Below are positions 9,701 through 17,780 of a stretch of DNA of 64,000 bases, in pieces. The DNA lies in contig NZ_JABBCH010000009.1 of NCBI RefSeq assembly GCF_012952295.1, positions 107,677 through 171,676 of the forward strand, written 5' to 3'. Each line of letters opens with the position of its first letter. Position 1 is the first letter of the stretch. Under the pieces are notes generated by a model. The model did no database searches and was not told the origin of the DNA. It saw nothing but the letters and a program-made list of their open reading frames with translations. This DNA is from Crystallibacter degradans. Its GTDB lineage: Bacteria > Actinomycetota > Actinomycetes > Actinomycetales > Micrococcaceae. Position numbers and translations under genes: made by a program.

Positions 9701-10430
9701 CGATAAGTGGGCAGCCCTGCGTGAGGAGGTGGACGAAGACGGCAACCCCGTGATCGAGGGAGTGCCGTTTGTCCGTGCGGAGCAGGAGAAGCGGCTGAAG
9801 AAGGCCCAACGGGACCTGTCCTCCCTGGGCAAGGTGAACCCGCTGGCACTGGAAGAGTTTGCGGCGCTGGAGGAACGCCACCAGTATCTCAGCGGCCAGC
9901 TGGAAGACCTCAAGGCCACACGCAAGGACCTGCTGGACATCATCAAGGAGGTCGATGAGCGGGTGGAACGCGTCTTCACGGAGGCCTACCACGACACGGC
10001 GGCGCAGTTCGAACGCGTCTTCGGCCGGTTGTTCCCCGGTGGCGAAGGACGGCTGGTGCTGACGGACCCGGACGACATGCTCACCACGGGTATCGAAGTC
10101 GAGGCACGCCCTGCCGGCAAGAAAATCAAGCGCCTCTCGCTGCTCTCCGGCGGGGAGCGCTCCTTGACCGCCGTGGCCCTGCTGGTGGCGATCTTCAAGG
10201 CGCGGCCATCGCCCTTTTACGTGATGGATGAGGTAGAGGCGGCCTTGGATGACACGAACTTGGGGCGGCTGATCACCATTTTCGAGGAACTGCGCGAGTC
10301 CAGCCAACTCATCGTCATCACCCACCAGAAGCGCACTATGGAAGTCGCCGACGCACTCTACGGCGTGACCATGCGGGGGGACGGCGTCTCCACCGTCATA
10401 TCCCAGCGCCTTGCCCCGGCAGAGGCCTGA
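6792..10430 (+). CDS. smc: SMC chromosome condensation ATPase
   Basis: A 1212-residue structural-maintenance-of-chromosomes protein that forms a dimer with ScpAB and organises replicated DNA. The N-terminal head carries Walker A GPNGSGKSN (31-39). Long Glu/Ala/Arg-rich coiled coils run through about 170-490 and 670-1030, with a hinge around 500-665. The C-terminal head has the signature LSGGE (from 1118) and Walker B ending in Asp1146-Glu1147. The TTG start is supported by GGGAGA about 8 bases upstream and by the MHLKSLTVRGFKSF family start. The hinge contains a lineage-looking insertion of two 10-residue repeats encoded by a 30-bp duplication at 8531-8590. Confidence 0.97.
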   Translation: MHLKSLTVRGFKSFASATTFDFEPGVTAVVGPNGSGKSNVVDALAWVMGEQGAKTLRGGKMEDVIFAGTSGRSPLGRAQVSLTIDNADGALPIEYAEVTISRTLFRTGGSEYAINGSNCRLLDIQELLSDSGLGREMHVIVGQGQLDRILHATPDDRRGFVEEAAGILKHRRRKEKTVRKLESMQANLARLTDLTGELRRQLTPLGKQAEVARRAQQVQFEVRDARARLLADDLVQLTAALAQEVADEAAMKARQAEVERTLEAGRRRLAELERLAAEATPRLNAARDAWYQLSSARERFRSLGNLANERRRLLGNADAEPETGRDPDQLEQQAAQVREEQAELEFELEDRREALEDAVQARAEAEASAAAEDQRLTAILRAAADRREGLAKLAGQVAAARSRVEAAEAELGRLRASIGEGEERRRKAQAEFSALESQVAGVEEGEEGLDAEYEQASQELDAIEEELESLVAEEREAERERDALSARKEALEVGLDRRDGSEALLASGSEGVLGPLAELITVEPGYEPAIAAALGSSAEAVVVAGRDAGVQALELMKSEDSGRIELVFARTAGLAPTNQAPADQSEGDLAAADQAAGDLALPGGAVPALALVTLKEEAAAVRALLAAVVVVEDLSEAAEAVSARPDLTAVTRDGEVFSAYSARGGSAGRPSLLEVQAAVEETAQRLAHATARAERAKFAIAAATARRAETGARAEAALEQLNESDARLAAVAERLGHLGSTLRSAVGESERIARLVEAAEANVATEQQKLAEITQRLGAAQEAPAEAEPSTEQRDALAAAATRARQSEMEARLALRSGEEQLNAIGNRAASLERAAATERHARAQAAERARKRQVQAAKAAAVARGVKQVLAWLDVSVDLAERERDAAEEVRAAWERELATIRTSTDALANELRELTDSVHRDEMARAQQRLRIEALETKAIDELGLTPDHLVAEYGPDQPVPVATAASNDKWAALREEVDEDGNPVIEGVPFVRAEQEKRLKKAQRDLSSLGKVNPLALEEFAALEERHQYLSGQLEDLKATRKDLLDIIKEVDERVERVFTEAYHDTAAQFERVFGRLFPGGEGRLVLTDPDDMLTTGIEVEARPAGKKIKRLSLLSGGERSLTAVALLVAIFKARPSPFYVMDEVEAALDDTNLGRLITIFEELRESSQLIVITHQKRTMEVADALYGVTMRGDGVSTVISQRLAPAEA
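8531..8590 (+). repeat. 30-bp imperfect tandem duplication inside the smc hinge region
   Basis: Two adjacent 30-bp units (8531-8560 and 8561-8590) match at 25 of 30 positions and encode the decapeptides ADQSEGDLAA and ADQAAGDLAL. The preceding TNQAP codons look like a decayed third unit. The insert sits in a loop between conserved hinge segments. Confidence 0.8.
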
Positions 10431-10496
10431 CGCGCGGCGGCAAGGTGGCCCGGCGGCACGGCGGACTGGTGGCCCGAGCCGGTCCAGCCGGTATCG

Positions 10497-11231
10497 CTAG
10501 TCCCGCCGATATCGGCGCACGAAATTGCGCAGCACGTGCTGGGGCTCGGTGACCACGCTTCCGCGGACACTTTCCATCACCCTCGCAGCCTCGGCCGGCG
10601 GGAAATACCCGGCAAAACGGTAGATGGAGATCCGGGTCAGCAGCCCGTCGATGTCGAGTTCGGGGTGGAACTGTGTGGCATACAGGTTCGATTTCAGCCG
10701 GAACATCTGGATCGGGCAGGTAGCCGATCCGGCCAACCGCACGGCACCAGCCGGCAGCGTCGAACACGCTTCCTTGTGTCCCACAAAGGCCCGGAACCGG
10801 TCCGGCACCCCTGCCAGCAACGGATCCTTTCTGCCATCATCGGTCAGGACTATCTCCACTTCGCCGATCGGCTCGCCATGGGTCCTGTCGACCACGCCGC
10901 CCTGGTGCAGGCCCAACGTGCCGACGCCGTAGCAGGCACCGAAAAACGGAAAATCCGTGGCGATGACCTGATCGAGCAGGCGTCCGAGTTCGCGTTCTAC
11001 CCGGTGCTGCACCGCCGATTTGTCCGCGGGCGCATCACTGGAGTTGAACGGACTGCCGCCCAGGATGATCCCGCTGTAGGAATCAAGATCAATGTCCGGC
11101 AGTGGGGCGGCCTCCAGCCGGACCCGGTGCAGTTCCCCGTCCACTAGGCCGCCGAAGCGCATGAACGCCGCATACTCTTCGTCGGCTGCTTTGTCTTGGG
11201 CCCGGGTAGCCAGGAGCAGGAACGGCTTCAT
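10497..11231 (-). CDS. Class I glutamine amidotransferase domain protein (GMP synthase-like)
   Basis: A stand-alone 244-residue class I GATase. The catalytic triad is visible: Cys100 in FFGACYG, His189 and Glu191 in FHPELD. The ILGGSPF motif at 57-63 forms the oxyanion strand. Such free-standing GATases transfer glutamine-derived ammonia or hydrolyse gamma-glutamyl compounds, but the partner and substrate here are unknown. The ATG overlaps the stop of the upstream CYTH/CHAD gene (ATGA at 11228-11231), so the two are co-translated. Both run against smc and ftsY, which are often neighbours in actinobacteria. Confidence 0.82.
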   Translation of the reverse strand: MKPFLLLATRAQDKAADEEYAAFMRFGGLVDGELHRVRLEAAPLPDIDLDSYSGIILGGSPFNSSDAPADKSAVQHRVERELGRLLDQVIATDFPFFGACYGVGTLGLHQGGVVDRTHGEPIGEVEIVLTDDGRKDPLLAGVPDRFRAFVGHKEACSTLPAGAVRLAGSATCPIQMFRLKSNLYATQFHPELDIDGLLTRISIYRFAGYFPPAEAARVMESVRGSVVTEPQHVLRNFVRRYRRD

Positions 11232-12748
11232 GGCTTGATGCTAGTGGAAGGGAACCCTTCCCATTCACGGCGGAAGGTTGCCTCCGCATTTTCGGCCGCA
11301 AACTGCTCCAGCGCGTGCAGGCGCCCGTAGCTGAAGCCGTTTTCATTCTGTAGGACGGACCCGGCGCCCAATCGGCGCAGCAGCTCGCGCGTCAGGACGG
11401 TGTCCTGGTGCACGCCGAGCGATTGTTGCACCCGTTGCGCCGCCTCGGCGAGCCGCTGGGCGCGTTTCCCGCCCACCGGGACCGCAGCTTCCGCTGCATA
11501 CCGCAGCCGCTTAGCACGGATGCGGACCTCGTGCAGGGCGCGTGCATCGGTGGCGCCGCCGGGAGGCTGCTCCGCAGCCGTCACGGCCCTGCGCAGCCGT
11601 TTGGCCTCCCGCTTAACGTGCCTGCCGATCACTTCGCGCGCAAGCTCCGAGGCCAGTTCCGTCAGCGGGGAATCGGAAAGTAACCAATCCAGCGCATCGA
11701 GGAGGCGGAAGTACCGTTTCGTATCGAGCGCCCGCAATGTCTTGGCCTGCGCTGCCTTCAGGTCGGCGCCGAGCTGCTCATCGATCCTGCGGGAAACGGG
11801 CCCCAGCACCAGTTCCGCGGGCTCCCCGGCAAGTATGTCCCGGAGCCGGTCCTGCATTACCTGGGCGTCGCGGGCCTCGCCCAGCAGGCCCGCGAGCCAC
11901 TTCAGCTCGCCCCGCAGCTCACCGGCTGTATCGCCAGCCAGCAGTTTGCGGTAAGTGGCCAGGGACGAGCGCAGCCGCCGGGAAGCCACGCGCATTTTGT
12001 GTATCGCCTCAGGCTCACCCGACCGCACCAGCGGATCCTGTTCCTTCAGGCTGCGGACATGCTGATGCAGAAAGAAGAGTACGACGGCGGCCGCCTCACC
12101 TTTCCGCTTCGGACATGGCACAACCGGCTCCGACTGGCGCGAATGTCGCGACAATTCCGACCGCAGTGTGGAATTGCGGGATCCGGGTTGCGCACCGGAG
12201 CCGGCGCACAGGGCGTCACAAGCGTCCAAGAAGTCCTGATTGCCCTCGACCAGTTCAATCGACCATTCCCGCCACCGGCTGCCCCCGGAGGGACTTTCCA
12301 TCTGCTCGGACCGCAGATGGTCATCCAGCATGTCGGCCAGCACCTCATCCCCGGAACCCCGGAGCCGGTGCAAAACCCGTCTGGTCTGGACCCGGGCAAC
12401 GGGAACCAACGGCTTGTCCCGCACATGCACACGCACCAACTGCAATAGGATCTTCGGCACTCCGTCTGTGCCGCGGACGGGAGGTGAAGAGCTGACCCGG
12501 CGCTCGCCGTCGTTAGTTGGCTGCTCCAGTTGCCAACCGGCTTGAGCGCCGGTGCGACGTTCAAGCGTGATGCCCCGTGCGGCCAGCACGAGATCCTCGC
12601 TATCGAAGTACACCGCCTCGAACTCGGCTTCCGCGCCTTGTTCCACACGGCTCACGCCGGGCAAGGTATGCAGCGCGGGCAGCGGCGCCAACTCCTCGAC
12701 GTCGTAGGCGCGTCCAGGCTTTGCCGCGTCCCCAGAATCACTGGCCAT
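11228..12748 (-). CDS. CYTH-like plus CHAD domain protein
   Basis: A 506-residue protein with a CYTH-like N-terminal half (about 20-190) and a C-terminal CHAD domain (about 210-500) rich in conserved His, Arg and Lys; IHKMRVASRRLRS and LHEVRIRAKRLRYA are the two halves of the CHAD helical repeat. CHAD domains bind polyphosphate, and CYTH enzymes act on triphosphates. The N-terminal half lacks an obvious EXEXK motif, so catalytic activity there is doubtful. The ATG at 12748 (MASDSGD) has AAAGG at suitable spacing; a longer frame to 12832 has no Shine-Dalgarno. Coupled to the downstream amidotransferase gene by a 4-base overlap. Confidence 0.8.
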   Translation of the reverse strand: MASDSGDAAKPGRAYDVEELAPLPALHTLPGVSRVEQGAEAEFEAVYFDSEDLVLAARGITLERRTGAQAGWQLEQPTNDGERRVSSSPPVRGTDGVPKILLQLVRVHVRDKPLVPVARVQTRRVLHRLRGSGDEVLADMLDDHLRSEQMESPSGGSRWREWSIELVEGNQDFLDACDALCAGSGAQPGSRNSTLRSELSRHSRQSEPVVPCPKRKGEAAAVVLFFLHQHVRSLKEQDPLVRSGEPEAIHKMRVASRRLRSSLATYRKLLAGDTAGELRGELKWLAGLLGEARDAQVMQDRLRDILAGEPAELVLGPVSRRIDEQLGADLKAAQAKTLRALDTKRYFRLLDALDWLLSDSPLTELASELAREVIGRHVKREAKRLRRAVTAAEQPPGGATDARALHEVRIRAKRLRYAAEAAVPVGGKRAQRLAEAAQRVQQSLGVHQDTVLTRELLRRLGAGSVLQNENGFSYGRLHALEQFAAENAEATFRREWEGFPSTSIKP

Positions 12749-12924
12749 TTCCGGCCTTTCGCTTTCGCCCTGGAATCCGCCTCGGAGCACGGTACGGACA
12801 CCGGCCCAGCGCGGCGGGGGAGGTGACGCCATGATAAGCCCGCACGCCGGATTCGCCCAGCTCCGGTTCTTGTCCTGCCTGCGGCCGTGCGTCCGAAGGT
12901 AGGGGCTGTGAGAAGCTAGGGATT

Positions 12925-14130
12925 GTGAACGACGTAACCATGATCCTTATATACGCTGTCATCGCGATCGCCGTGATCGGTACGGTTGCCATCCTCCTGG
13001 TCAAGGGCCGCAAGACTCCTCCGGGAACCTACCCCACCACTCGGGACGCCAACGACCCGGTGCGCGGCGGCGGTACCGATACGTTGGAAGCGCCACCTGC
13101 GCCGGCCGAACCCCGTGTTGCGGTTCCCGAAGAGGAACTGCCCGAGACCGACGTCGAAGTTGCCGATGATGCGGCGGGCATCGAGACGGTACCGGTCGAG
13201 ACCCCTGCTCCGGTTGAGGGCAGGCTGGCCCGCCTGCGTGCCCGCCTGATCAAGTCCAACAACGCCCTGGGTAAGGGCCTGCTGGCGCTGCTCTCCCGGG
13301 ACAAGATCGACGAGGACGTCTGGGACGAAATCGAGGAAACCCTCCTAATGGCGGACCTCGGCACCGAGCCAACGATGGAGCTGGTCGACGCCCTGCGCGA
13401 CCGCGTCAAGGTCGCTGGCAGCCAGGACCCTGAGCACGTCAAGGCGATGCTGCGCGAAGAACTCATCAAGCTCGTTGACCCCGAAATGGACCGTTCGTTG
13501 GCCGTCGAGCGTCATGCGGACCGCCCATCTATCGTCATGGTGGTAGGCGTCAACGGCGTGGGCAAGACCACCACTGTTGGCAAGCTGGCCCGCGTGCTGG
13601 TCGCCGAAGACAAGGATGTGCTACTGGGCGCGGCGGATACCTTCCGTGCCGCGGCAGCCGAGCAGTTGGCAACCTGGGGCCAGCGCGTGGGTGTACCTAC
13701 CGTAAAGTCCGACGTCGATGGTGCGGACCCGGCGTCCGTCGCCTTCGAAGCAGTGAAGGCCGGCATCGACCAGGAAGTCGACGTCGTCATGATTGATACG
13801 GCCGGCCGCCTGCAGAACAAGGTGGGCCTGATGGACGAGCTCGGCAAGGTCAAGCGCGTCATCGAGAAGCAGGCGATGGTTGACGAGGTCCTGTTGGTTC
13901 TGGATGCCACCACCGGACAGAATGGACTGAACCAGGCCAAGGTCTTCTCCGAGGTCGTTAATATCACGGGCATTGTGCTGACCAAGCTGGACGGAACTGC
14001 CAAGGGCGGAATCGTCGTCGCTATTCAGCGTAGCCTCGGCGTTCCGGTCAAGCTGATCGGCCTCGGTGAAGGCGCGGACGATCTGGCTCCGTTCGAAGCC
14101 GAAGCTTTTGTGGATGCCCTCCTGAACTAG
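12925..14130 (+). CDS. ftsY: FtsY, signal recognition particle receptor
   Basis: A 401-residue SRP receptor GTPase that docks Ffh-ribosome complexes at the membrane. It has an N-terminal hydrophobic segment (about 6-26: ILIYAVIAIAVIGTVAILL), an acidic Pro/Glu linker (about 40-100), and the NG domain: G1 GVNGVGKTT (about 207-215), DTFRAAA, DTAGRL and TKLDGTAKGG. The membrane anchor is the usual actinobacterial form. The GTG start at 12925 is followed directly by the anchor. Its partner ffh is about 8 kb downstream on the same strand. A strong hairpin follows. Confidence 0.97.
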   Translation: MNDVTMILIYAVIAIAVIGTVAILLVKGRKTPPGTYPTTRDANDPVRGGGTDTLEAPPAPAEPRVAVPEEELPETDVEVADDAAGIETVPVETPAPVEGRLARLRARLIKSNNALGKGLLALLSRDKIDEDVWDEIEETLLMADLGTEPTMELVDALRDRVKVAGSQDPEHVKAMLREELIKLVDPEMDRSLAVERHADRPSIVMVVGVNGVGKTTTVGKLARVLVAEDKDVLLGAADTFRAAAAEQLATWGQRVGVPTVKSDVDGADPASVAFEAVKAGIDQEVDVVMIDTAGRLQNKVGLMDELGKVKRVIEKQAMVDEVLLVLDATTGQNGLNQAKVFSEVVNITGIVLTKLDGTAKGGIVVAIQRSLGVPVKLIGLGEGADDLAPFEAEAFVDALLN

Positions 14131-14184
14131 GGGCGCTCAATCGTCCTGCGGGCGGTTGCCGATGGGACACTTCGATGACCGAAG

Positions 14185-14220
14185 CCGAAGGGCGGACGTG
14201 AGATCACGTCCGCCCTTCGG
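14185..14220. terminator. Strong hairpin between ftsY and the HNH gene
   Basis: Perfect 17-bp arms (14185-14201 and 14204-14220, starting CCGAAGGGCGG) with only two bases between. It lies between convergent ftsY and the DUF222/HNH gene and probably terminates both. Confidence 0.75.
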
Positions 14221-14260
14221 CGTATTTAGGGCACGTGTATTGGCCGATTCCTAAATCTTG

Positions 14261-15991
14261 TCAGGCTGCTTGGCGGTAGATGAAGTCGATGCGGCCGAGG
14301 GCCTGCTCGAAGACTGAGAGCGGCTCCAGTGTCTCGTCCGGTTGCTCCGTCGCTGGTGGCGTGCCGGGTAGCGCTGGTGCGGTGGATTGGTAGGTGTGTC
14401 CGGTCGGGGTGGTTGTTTCGACGGTGTGCCGCGGACCGGGGACCCTTTGGGCGTGCCAGCCGTCGGTTTCTTTCGCCAGGTTACACGCTTCACATAGCCC
14501 TTGCCCGTTGATCTCGCTGGTCTGCCCGGCGTCGCGCCAGGGCACGACGTGGTCGTGGTGGCGGATCGGTGCGTCGCACCACGGCGTGCGGCAGAGCTGG
14601 TCCCTGGCCTGGATCATGCGTTGCATTCCGGCCGGCATTAACCGCGCCCGCGAATCCATGCCGAGCAGTTGTCCGGTGCCCGGCGCGGTGTACAGTCGGC
14701 GCACCCACACTTCCACATCTACGTCTTCGCCGGAGGCTCTTCGCTTGGAACCTGGGGGCCCGGTCTCCGAACCGGCGGCTCCAGTGGTTCCGGTGGTTCC
14801 GGTGTCTGCGGTGTTTGCGGTGTCGGCACCTGCATCGTTGGCCGGTATGGGTTCGGCTGTGTCTGGCGGGCCGGAACCGGCAGCGCCGTCTCCGTTGCCG
14901 GCATCCGCTGCGCGGGTAACGATCTTGTCTTCGTCGGCGCCCTTTATCGGATTGCCGACCGCAGGATGATCTGTGCCGCCGTTCCCAGCGGCGCCCTTCA
15001 TCGGGCTACCGGCGGCGGAGGCGTCCTTGCCAGCGTTCCCGTTCCCGTTCTCGGTGTCGGTGTCGTCGGTGCGGAGCAGGTCGCGAGCCCACTGGGCGGG
15101 GACGATGCCGTACCCGGCCAGATGCGCCGGTTCGGAATCGCCCTGGAACAGGGTGCGGTCAGTCATGACCAACTGCACCTCGATTTTTGCGGGATTCTCC
15201 GCGGGCTGGCCGGTGACACGCTCGACGAGGATGTCGGCCATCAACTGCCCCCGGCCACGTTCATCACCCTGCGCCTTCAACCGGTCGGCCTCCTTGGCCA
15301 GGGCCGCGTGGACGGCCACGCCCTGCACCACCGGCAGCAGGCAGCTCACCTGGGCCATGGTGTCCGGCGCCGGACGGCAGGAGACATGCCGTTCCGTTTC
15401 GGCTTTCGCAGCCCGGCGGACCACCGACAGCGGATCCAGCCGCAGCGCGGCCTGCTTCGCCAGCGCCCCGATCCGTTTATCCCCGCACCCTCGCAGTGTT
15501 TTCGGATCAGCACACAATTCCCGGTCAACCTTGGCCCGGTCTTCCACGCTCAGGCACGCGGTCTCGCGGACCAGGATGGTCGCCCGCCACTCGTTCAGCC
15601 GGCCCTCCGCCAACGCCGCATACGTGTGCGGCATCTCCCGAATCAACGTGGTCGCCATGCCCAGGTGCTTACCGCCCCGGTTCGGGGAGTCCTTGCGTGC
15701 CAGGCCGATCTCCTTGGCCAGGCCCCGGCCCCGCTTCTCCGCCGCGACCCCCGCGGCAGCGCGGGTCTGGTGGCGGGAGGCAACAAACGCCTCCGTCTCC
15801 CGCGCCTGCGCGGCAGCCGCGGCGGCTTTAAGTTCCTCCAATGCGGTGATCCGGTCGATCCGCACGCCCTCGGCGACGTCCTGGTCCATGTTCGCCAGTT
15901 CCAGGATCGCGGCCCGGACCAGTACAGCACCCGGATCACCGGGAACCGGCTTAACCGGATCCATCTCCGCCGGAACGACTGACTCGAACAT
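14261..15991 (-). CDS. DUF222/HNH endonuclease-domain protein
   Basis: A 576-residue protein of the DUF222 plus HNH family that is amplified in Arthrobacter and mycobacterial (13E12) genomes. The N-terminal two-thirds is the Ala/Arg-rich DUF222 region. The C-terminal HNH motif (about 467-506) reads C-x4-C, then HHDHVVPW, then an Asn-containing strand and C-x2-C. Between them is a low-complexity linker (about 325-410) of Gly, Asn, Asp, Ala and Thr, coded by imperfect 9-bp repeats. The ATG at 15991 (MFESVV) is preferred over the in-frame ATG at 16054. Cellular role is unproven; it is often assumed to belong to mobile or recombinational repeat families. Confidence 0.85.
   Translation of the reverse strand: MFESVVPAEMDPVKPVPGDPGAVLVRAAILELANMDQDVAEGVRIDRITALEELKAAAAAAQARETEAFVASRHQTRAAAGVAAEKRGRGLAKEIGLARKDSPNRGGKHLGMATTLIREMPHTYAALAEGRLNEWRATILVRETACLSVEDRAKVDRELCADPKTLRGCGDKRIGALAKQAALRLDPLSVVRRAAKAETERHVSCRPAPDTMAQVSCLLPVVQGVAVHAALAKEADRLKAQGDERGRGQLMADILVERVTGQPAENPAKIEVQLVMTDRTLFQGDSEPAHLAGYGIVPAQWARDLLRTDDTDTENGNGNAGKDASAAGSPMKGAAGNGGTDHPAVGNPIKGADEDKIVTRAADAGNGDGAAGSGPPDTAEPIPANDAGADTANTADTGTTGTTGAAGSETGPPGSKRRASGEDVDVEVWVRRLYTAPGTGQLLGMDSRARLMPAGMQRMIQARDQLCRTPWCDAPIRHHDHVVPWRDAGQTSEINGQGLCEACNLAKETDGWHAQRVPGPRHTVETTTPTGHTYQSTAPALPGTPPATEQPDETLEPLSVFEQALGRIDFIYRQAA
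14770..14840 (-). repeat. Imperfect short repeats in the HNH gene linker
   Basis: Runs of CCGGTGGTT-like 9-mers and related GGTGTxTGC units encode a Thr/Gly/Ala-rich linker on the minus strand (TADTGTTGTTGAAG). The pattern suggests slippage within the coding region. Confidence 0.6.
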
Positions 15992-16322
15992 ACTTTCGAT
16001 TCTACTGTGATGTGATGGAGGACACAAGACGTATTCCAGGCTGTGGAGAACCACCGTCTTGAGCGGTTGTTGTGGAATTGCTCGACTCCCGGTCGCTTTC
16101 CCGTCCGCGGAGTGGGTCTAAGTCAGCGTTCAGAAACGCTTGGACAGGCCAAGCCAGAAACCGTTCGCGACGCCATTTACTTGAATCTTTAAGTTCAACT
16201 TGGGGCTCAGCTTCTAGGCAGATGGGATCCTCGCCGGAGGCCGGAGGCCGGAAGCCGGACGCCGGACGCGGGACGCCAGCAGCCAGAGACGGTTCTGGCG
16301 TCCTTGCTTCAAGCAGCGGAAA
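15992..16322. other. Intergenic region with a heptamer repeat and a hairpin
   Basis: 331 bases between the HNH gene start and the MFS gene stop. It must hold the HNH gene promoter, but no clear -35/-10 pair was found. It contains six tandem heptamers at 16233-16274 and a 9-bp perfect stem (GGACGCCAG at 16271-16279 with its complement at 16295-16303), which could end MFS transcription. No supported gene. Confidence 0.6.
16233..16274. repeat. Tandem 7-bp repeat, six copies
   Basis: Six consecutive heptamers: GCCGGAG, GCCGGAG, GCCGGAA, GCCGGAC, GCCGGAC and GCGGGAC, followed by GCC. It is noncoding, about 50 bp downstream of the MFS stop codon. Confidence 0.85.
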
Positions 16323-17603
16323 TTAGGAGCGGGATCCGTCGGCGGAAGGTTCCGATTGCTGGACGGCGAGGGTTTCCCGGCCGAAAAACAGCCAGAACAG
16401 GGCAGCGAGGATGGTCACGCAGCCGGTGACTGCGAAGGCCCAGCCATAGTCCAGCCTGTCCGCCAGGGCGCCAGCGAGGACGGGCCCGACGATGGCGCCG
16501 GCGTCTGTAGACATTTGGAACACAGCGAGGACTTTTCCGCCGCTGCGTTGATTGCCGATGATGTCCGCCACCGCTGCCTGCTGGGCGGGTCCAAGCAGGC
16601 CTGATCCGAAACCGGCGATCACGGACACGGCGACGAATACCGGGACCGAGTCGGTAAAACCGATGGCGGCGATCGCCAGCCCTGCAACGGCAAGTCCGGA
16701 AATCACCATCGGCCGGCGTCCTAAGGTGTCCGAGAGCTTGCCCGAAAACGTCAGCGCCAGCGCGTTGCCCACGGCAAACACTGCCAGGGCCAGTCCGGCA
16801 GTTTCCGGCCCTGCGCCTAGGACGGCACCCGCAAAGAGCGGAATCAGCGACATGCGGACACCAAACGTGGCCCAGCCATTGGCGAAGGCAGAGGCGATGG
16901 CGGCCCTGTACCCCGGATCCTTCATCGCTTCGCTCAACGGCATCGGCTGAATGGGGGAGTCCGTGCCGTCTGTGGAGCTGCGGTCGGGCTTCTTCAGCAT
17001 GAGAGCGACGACGGCGGCAGCCACCAGAAGTGCGACGGCGTACACCACGAAGGGAACGCGCAGGCCGAGACCGGCCAACAGACCGCCCACAACCGGCCCA
17101 AGGATGCCGCCCATCAGGAATGTTGCAGCGTAGAGGCCTGAAACGCGTCCACGGCTGTCGGGTGGCGCGAGCCGGAGGATCAGCGCGGTGGCGGAAACGG
17201 TGAACATCGTGGAGCCCACGCCGCCGAGCCCTCGGAACAGCAGCAACTGCCAGTAGCCCTGCGCCAAGGCACAGGCACCCGTGGAGGCGGCAACGATCAG
17301 CAGGCCGGTGAGATAGACCCGTCGTTCACCCCAACGGCCCACGAGCGCCCCGCCCGCCGGGGCGAAGATCAGCCGGGTGAAGGCGAAGACACTGACAATG
17401 ATGGACGCAGCCGCGACGCCAACGTCAAAACTCGCCGCAAACTGCGGCAGTACCGGAGCCACGAGGCCGTAACCCAGTGCGATTACGAAGGCGGCTGCCA
17501 CCAGCACTTTGATGTCGCGGGGGATAGGTGTGGGGCGCGGGCGTGCCGACCGGGCGCGGGCGGGCTCGGCCGAGGAACGGGCCAAGCGGCGGAAGAGGGG
17601 CAT
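16323..17603 (-). CDS. MFS transporter, DHA1-like drug/metabolite exporter
   Basis: A 426-residue integral membrane protein with 12 predicted hydrophobic segments in two halves. The first loop carries GRWGERRVYLTG, an MFS motif A variant, and a second copy, KLSDTLGRRPMVISG, appears in the second half. Substrate is unknown; the DHA1 architecture is common in drug and small-molecule efflux. The ATG at 17603 (MPLFRR) is favoured over an upstream ATG at 17633. It is divergent from amtB, and its upstream region overlaps the GAAAC-type boxes assigned to amtB control. Confidence 0.85.
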   Translation of the reverse strand: MPLFRRLARSSAEPARARSARPRPTPIPRDIKVLVAAAFVIALGYGLVAPVLPQFAASFDVGVAAASIIVSVFAFTRLIFAPAGGALVGRWGERRVYLTGLLIVAASTGACALAQGYWQLLLFRGLGGVGSTMFTVSATALILRLAPPDSRGRVSGLYAATFLMGGILGPVVGGLLAGLGLRVPFVVYAVALLVAAAVVALMLKKPDRSSTDGTDSPIQPMPLSEAMKDPGYRAAIASAFANGWATFGVRMSLIPLFAGAVLGAGPETAGLALAVFAVGNALALTFSGKLSDTLGRRPMVISGLAVAGLAIAAIGFTDSVPVFVAVSVIAGFGSGLLGPAQQAAVADIIGNQRSGGKVLAVFQMSTDAGAIVGPVLAGALADRLDYGWAFAVTGCVTILAALFWLFFGRETLAVQQSEPSADGSRS

Positions 17604-17626
17604 GGCATCAAGCCTATCCGTGCTGC

Positions 17627-17695
17627 GAAACATGACTGAAACATGGTCGTGACACCGGATTTACGGTGGCCTCGTCCTTGTAACGCCCCTGAAAC
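17627..17695 (+). promoter_or_regulatory. Candidate GlnR binding sites upstream of amtB-glnK
   Basis: GTAAC (17680-17684), six bases, GAAAC (17691-17695) fits the actinobacterial GlnR consensus gTnAc-n6-GaAAc exactly. Upstream, four more 5-mers repeat with six-base spacers: GAAAC (17627), GAAAC (17638), GTGAC (17649) and TTTAC (17660), giving an 11-bp period. Nitrogen-limitation control of amtB-glnK by GlnR is well known in Streptomyces and mycobacteria. The upstream boxes also abut the divergent MFS gene. Confidence 0.6.
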
Positions 17696-17780
17696 GAAGT
17701 GCCGAATCCGCGGAAACAATCGACCGGCAATCTGGAAACCAGATGCGGGATGGGCCCGCCTCGGACGAGAGGACGCGAAA

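Noticed and set aside
14669..15982. Plus-strand open frame of 437 codons
   Set aside because: Antisense shadow of the DUF222/HNH gene, without Shine-Dalgarno or domain features.
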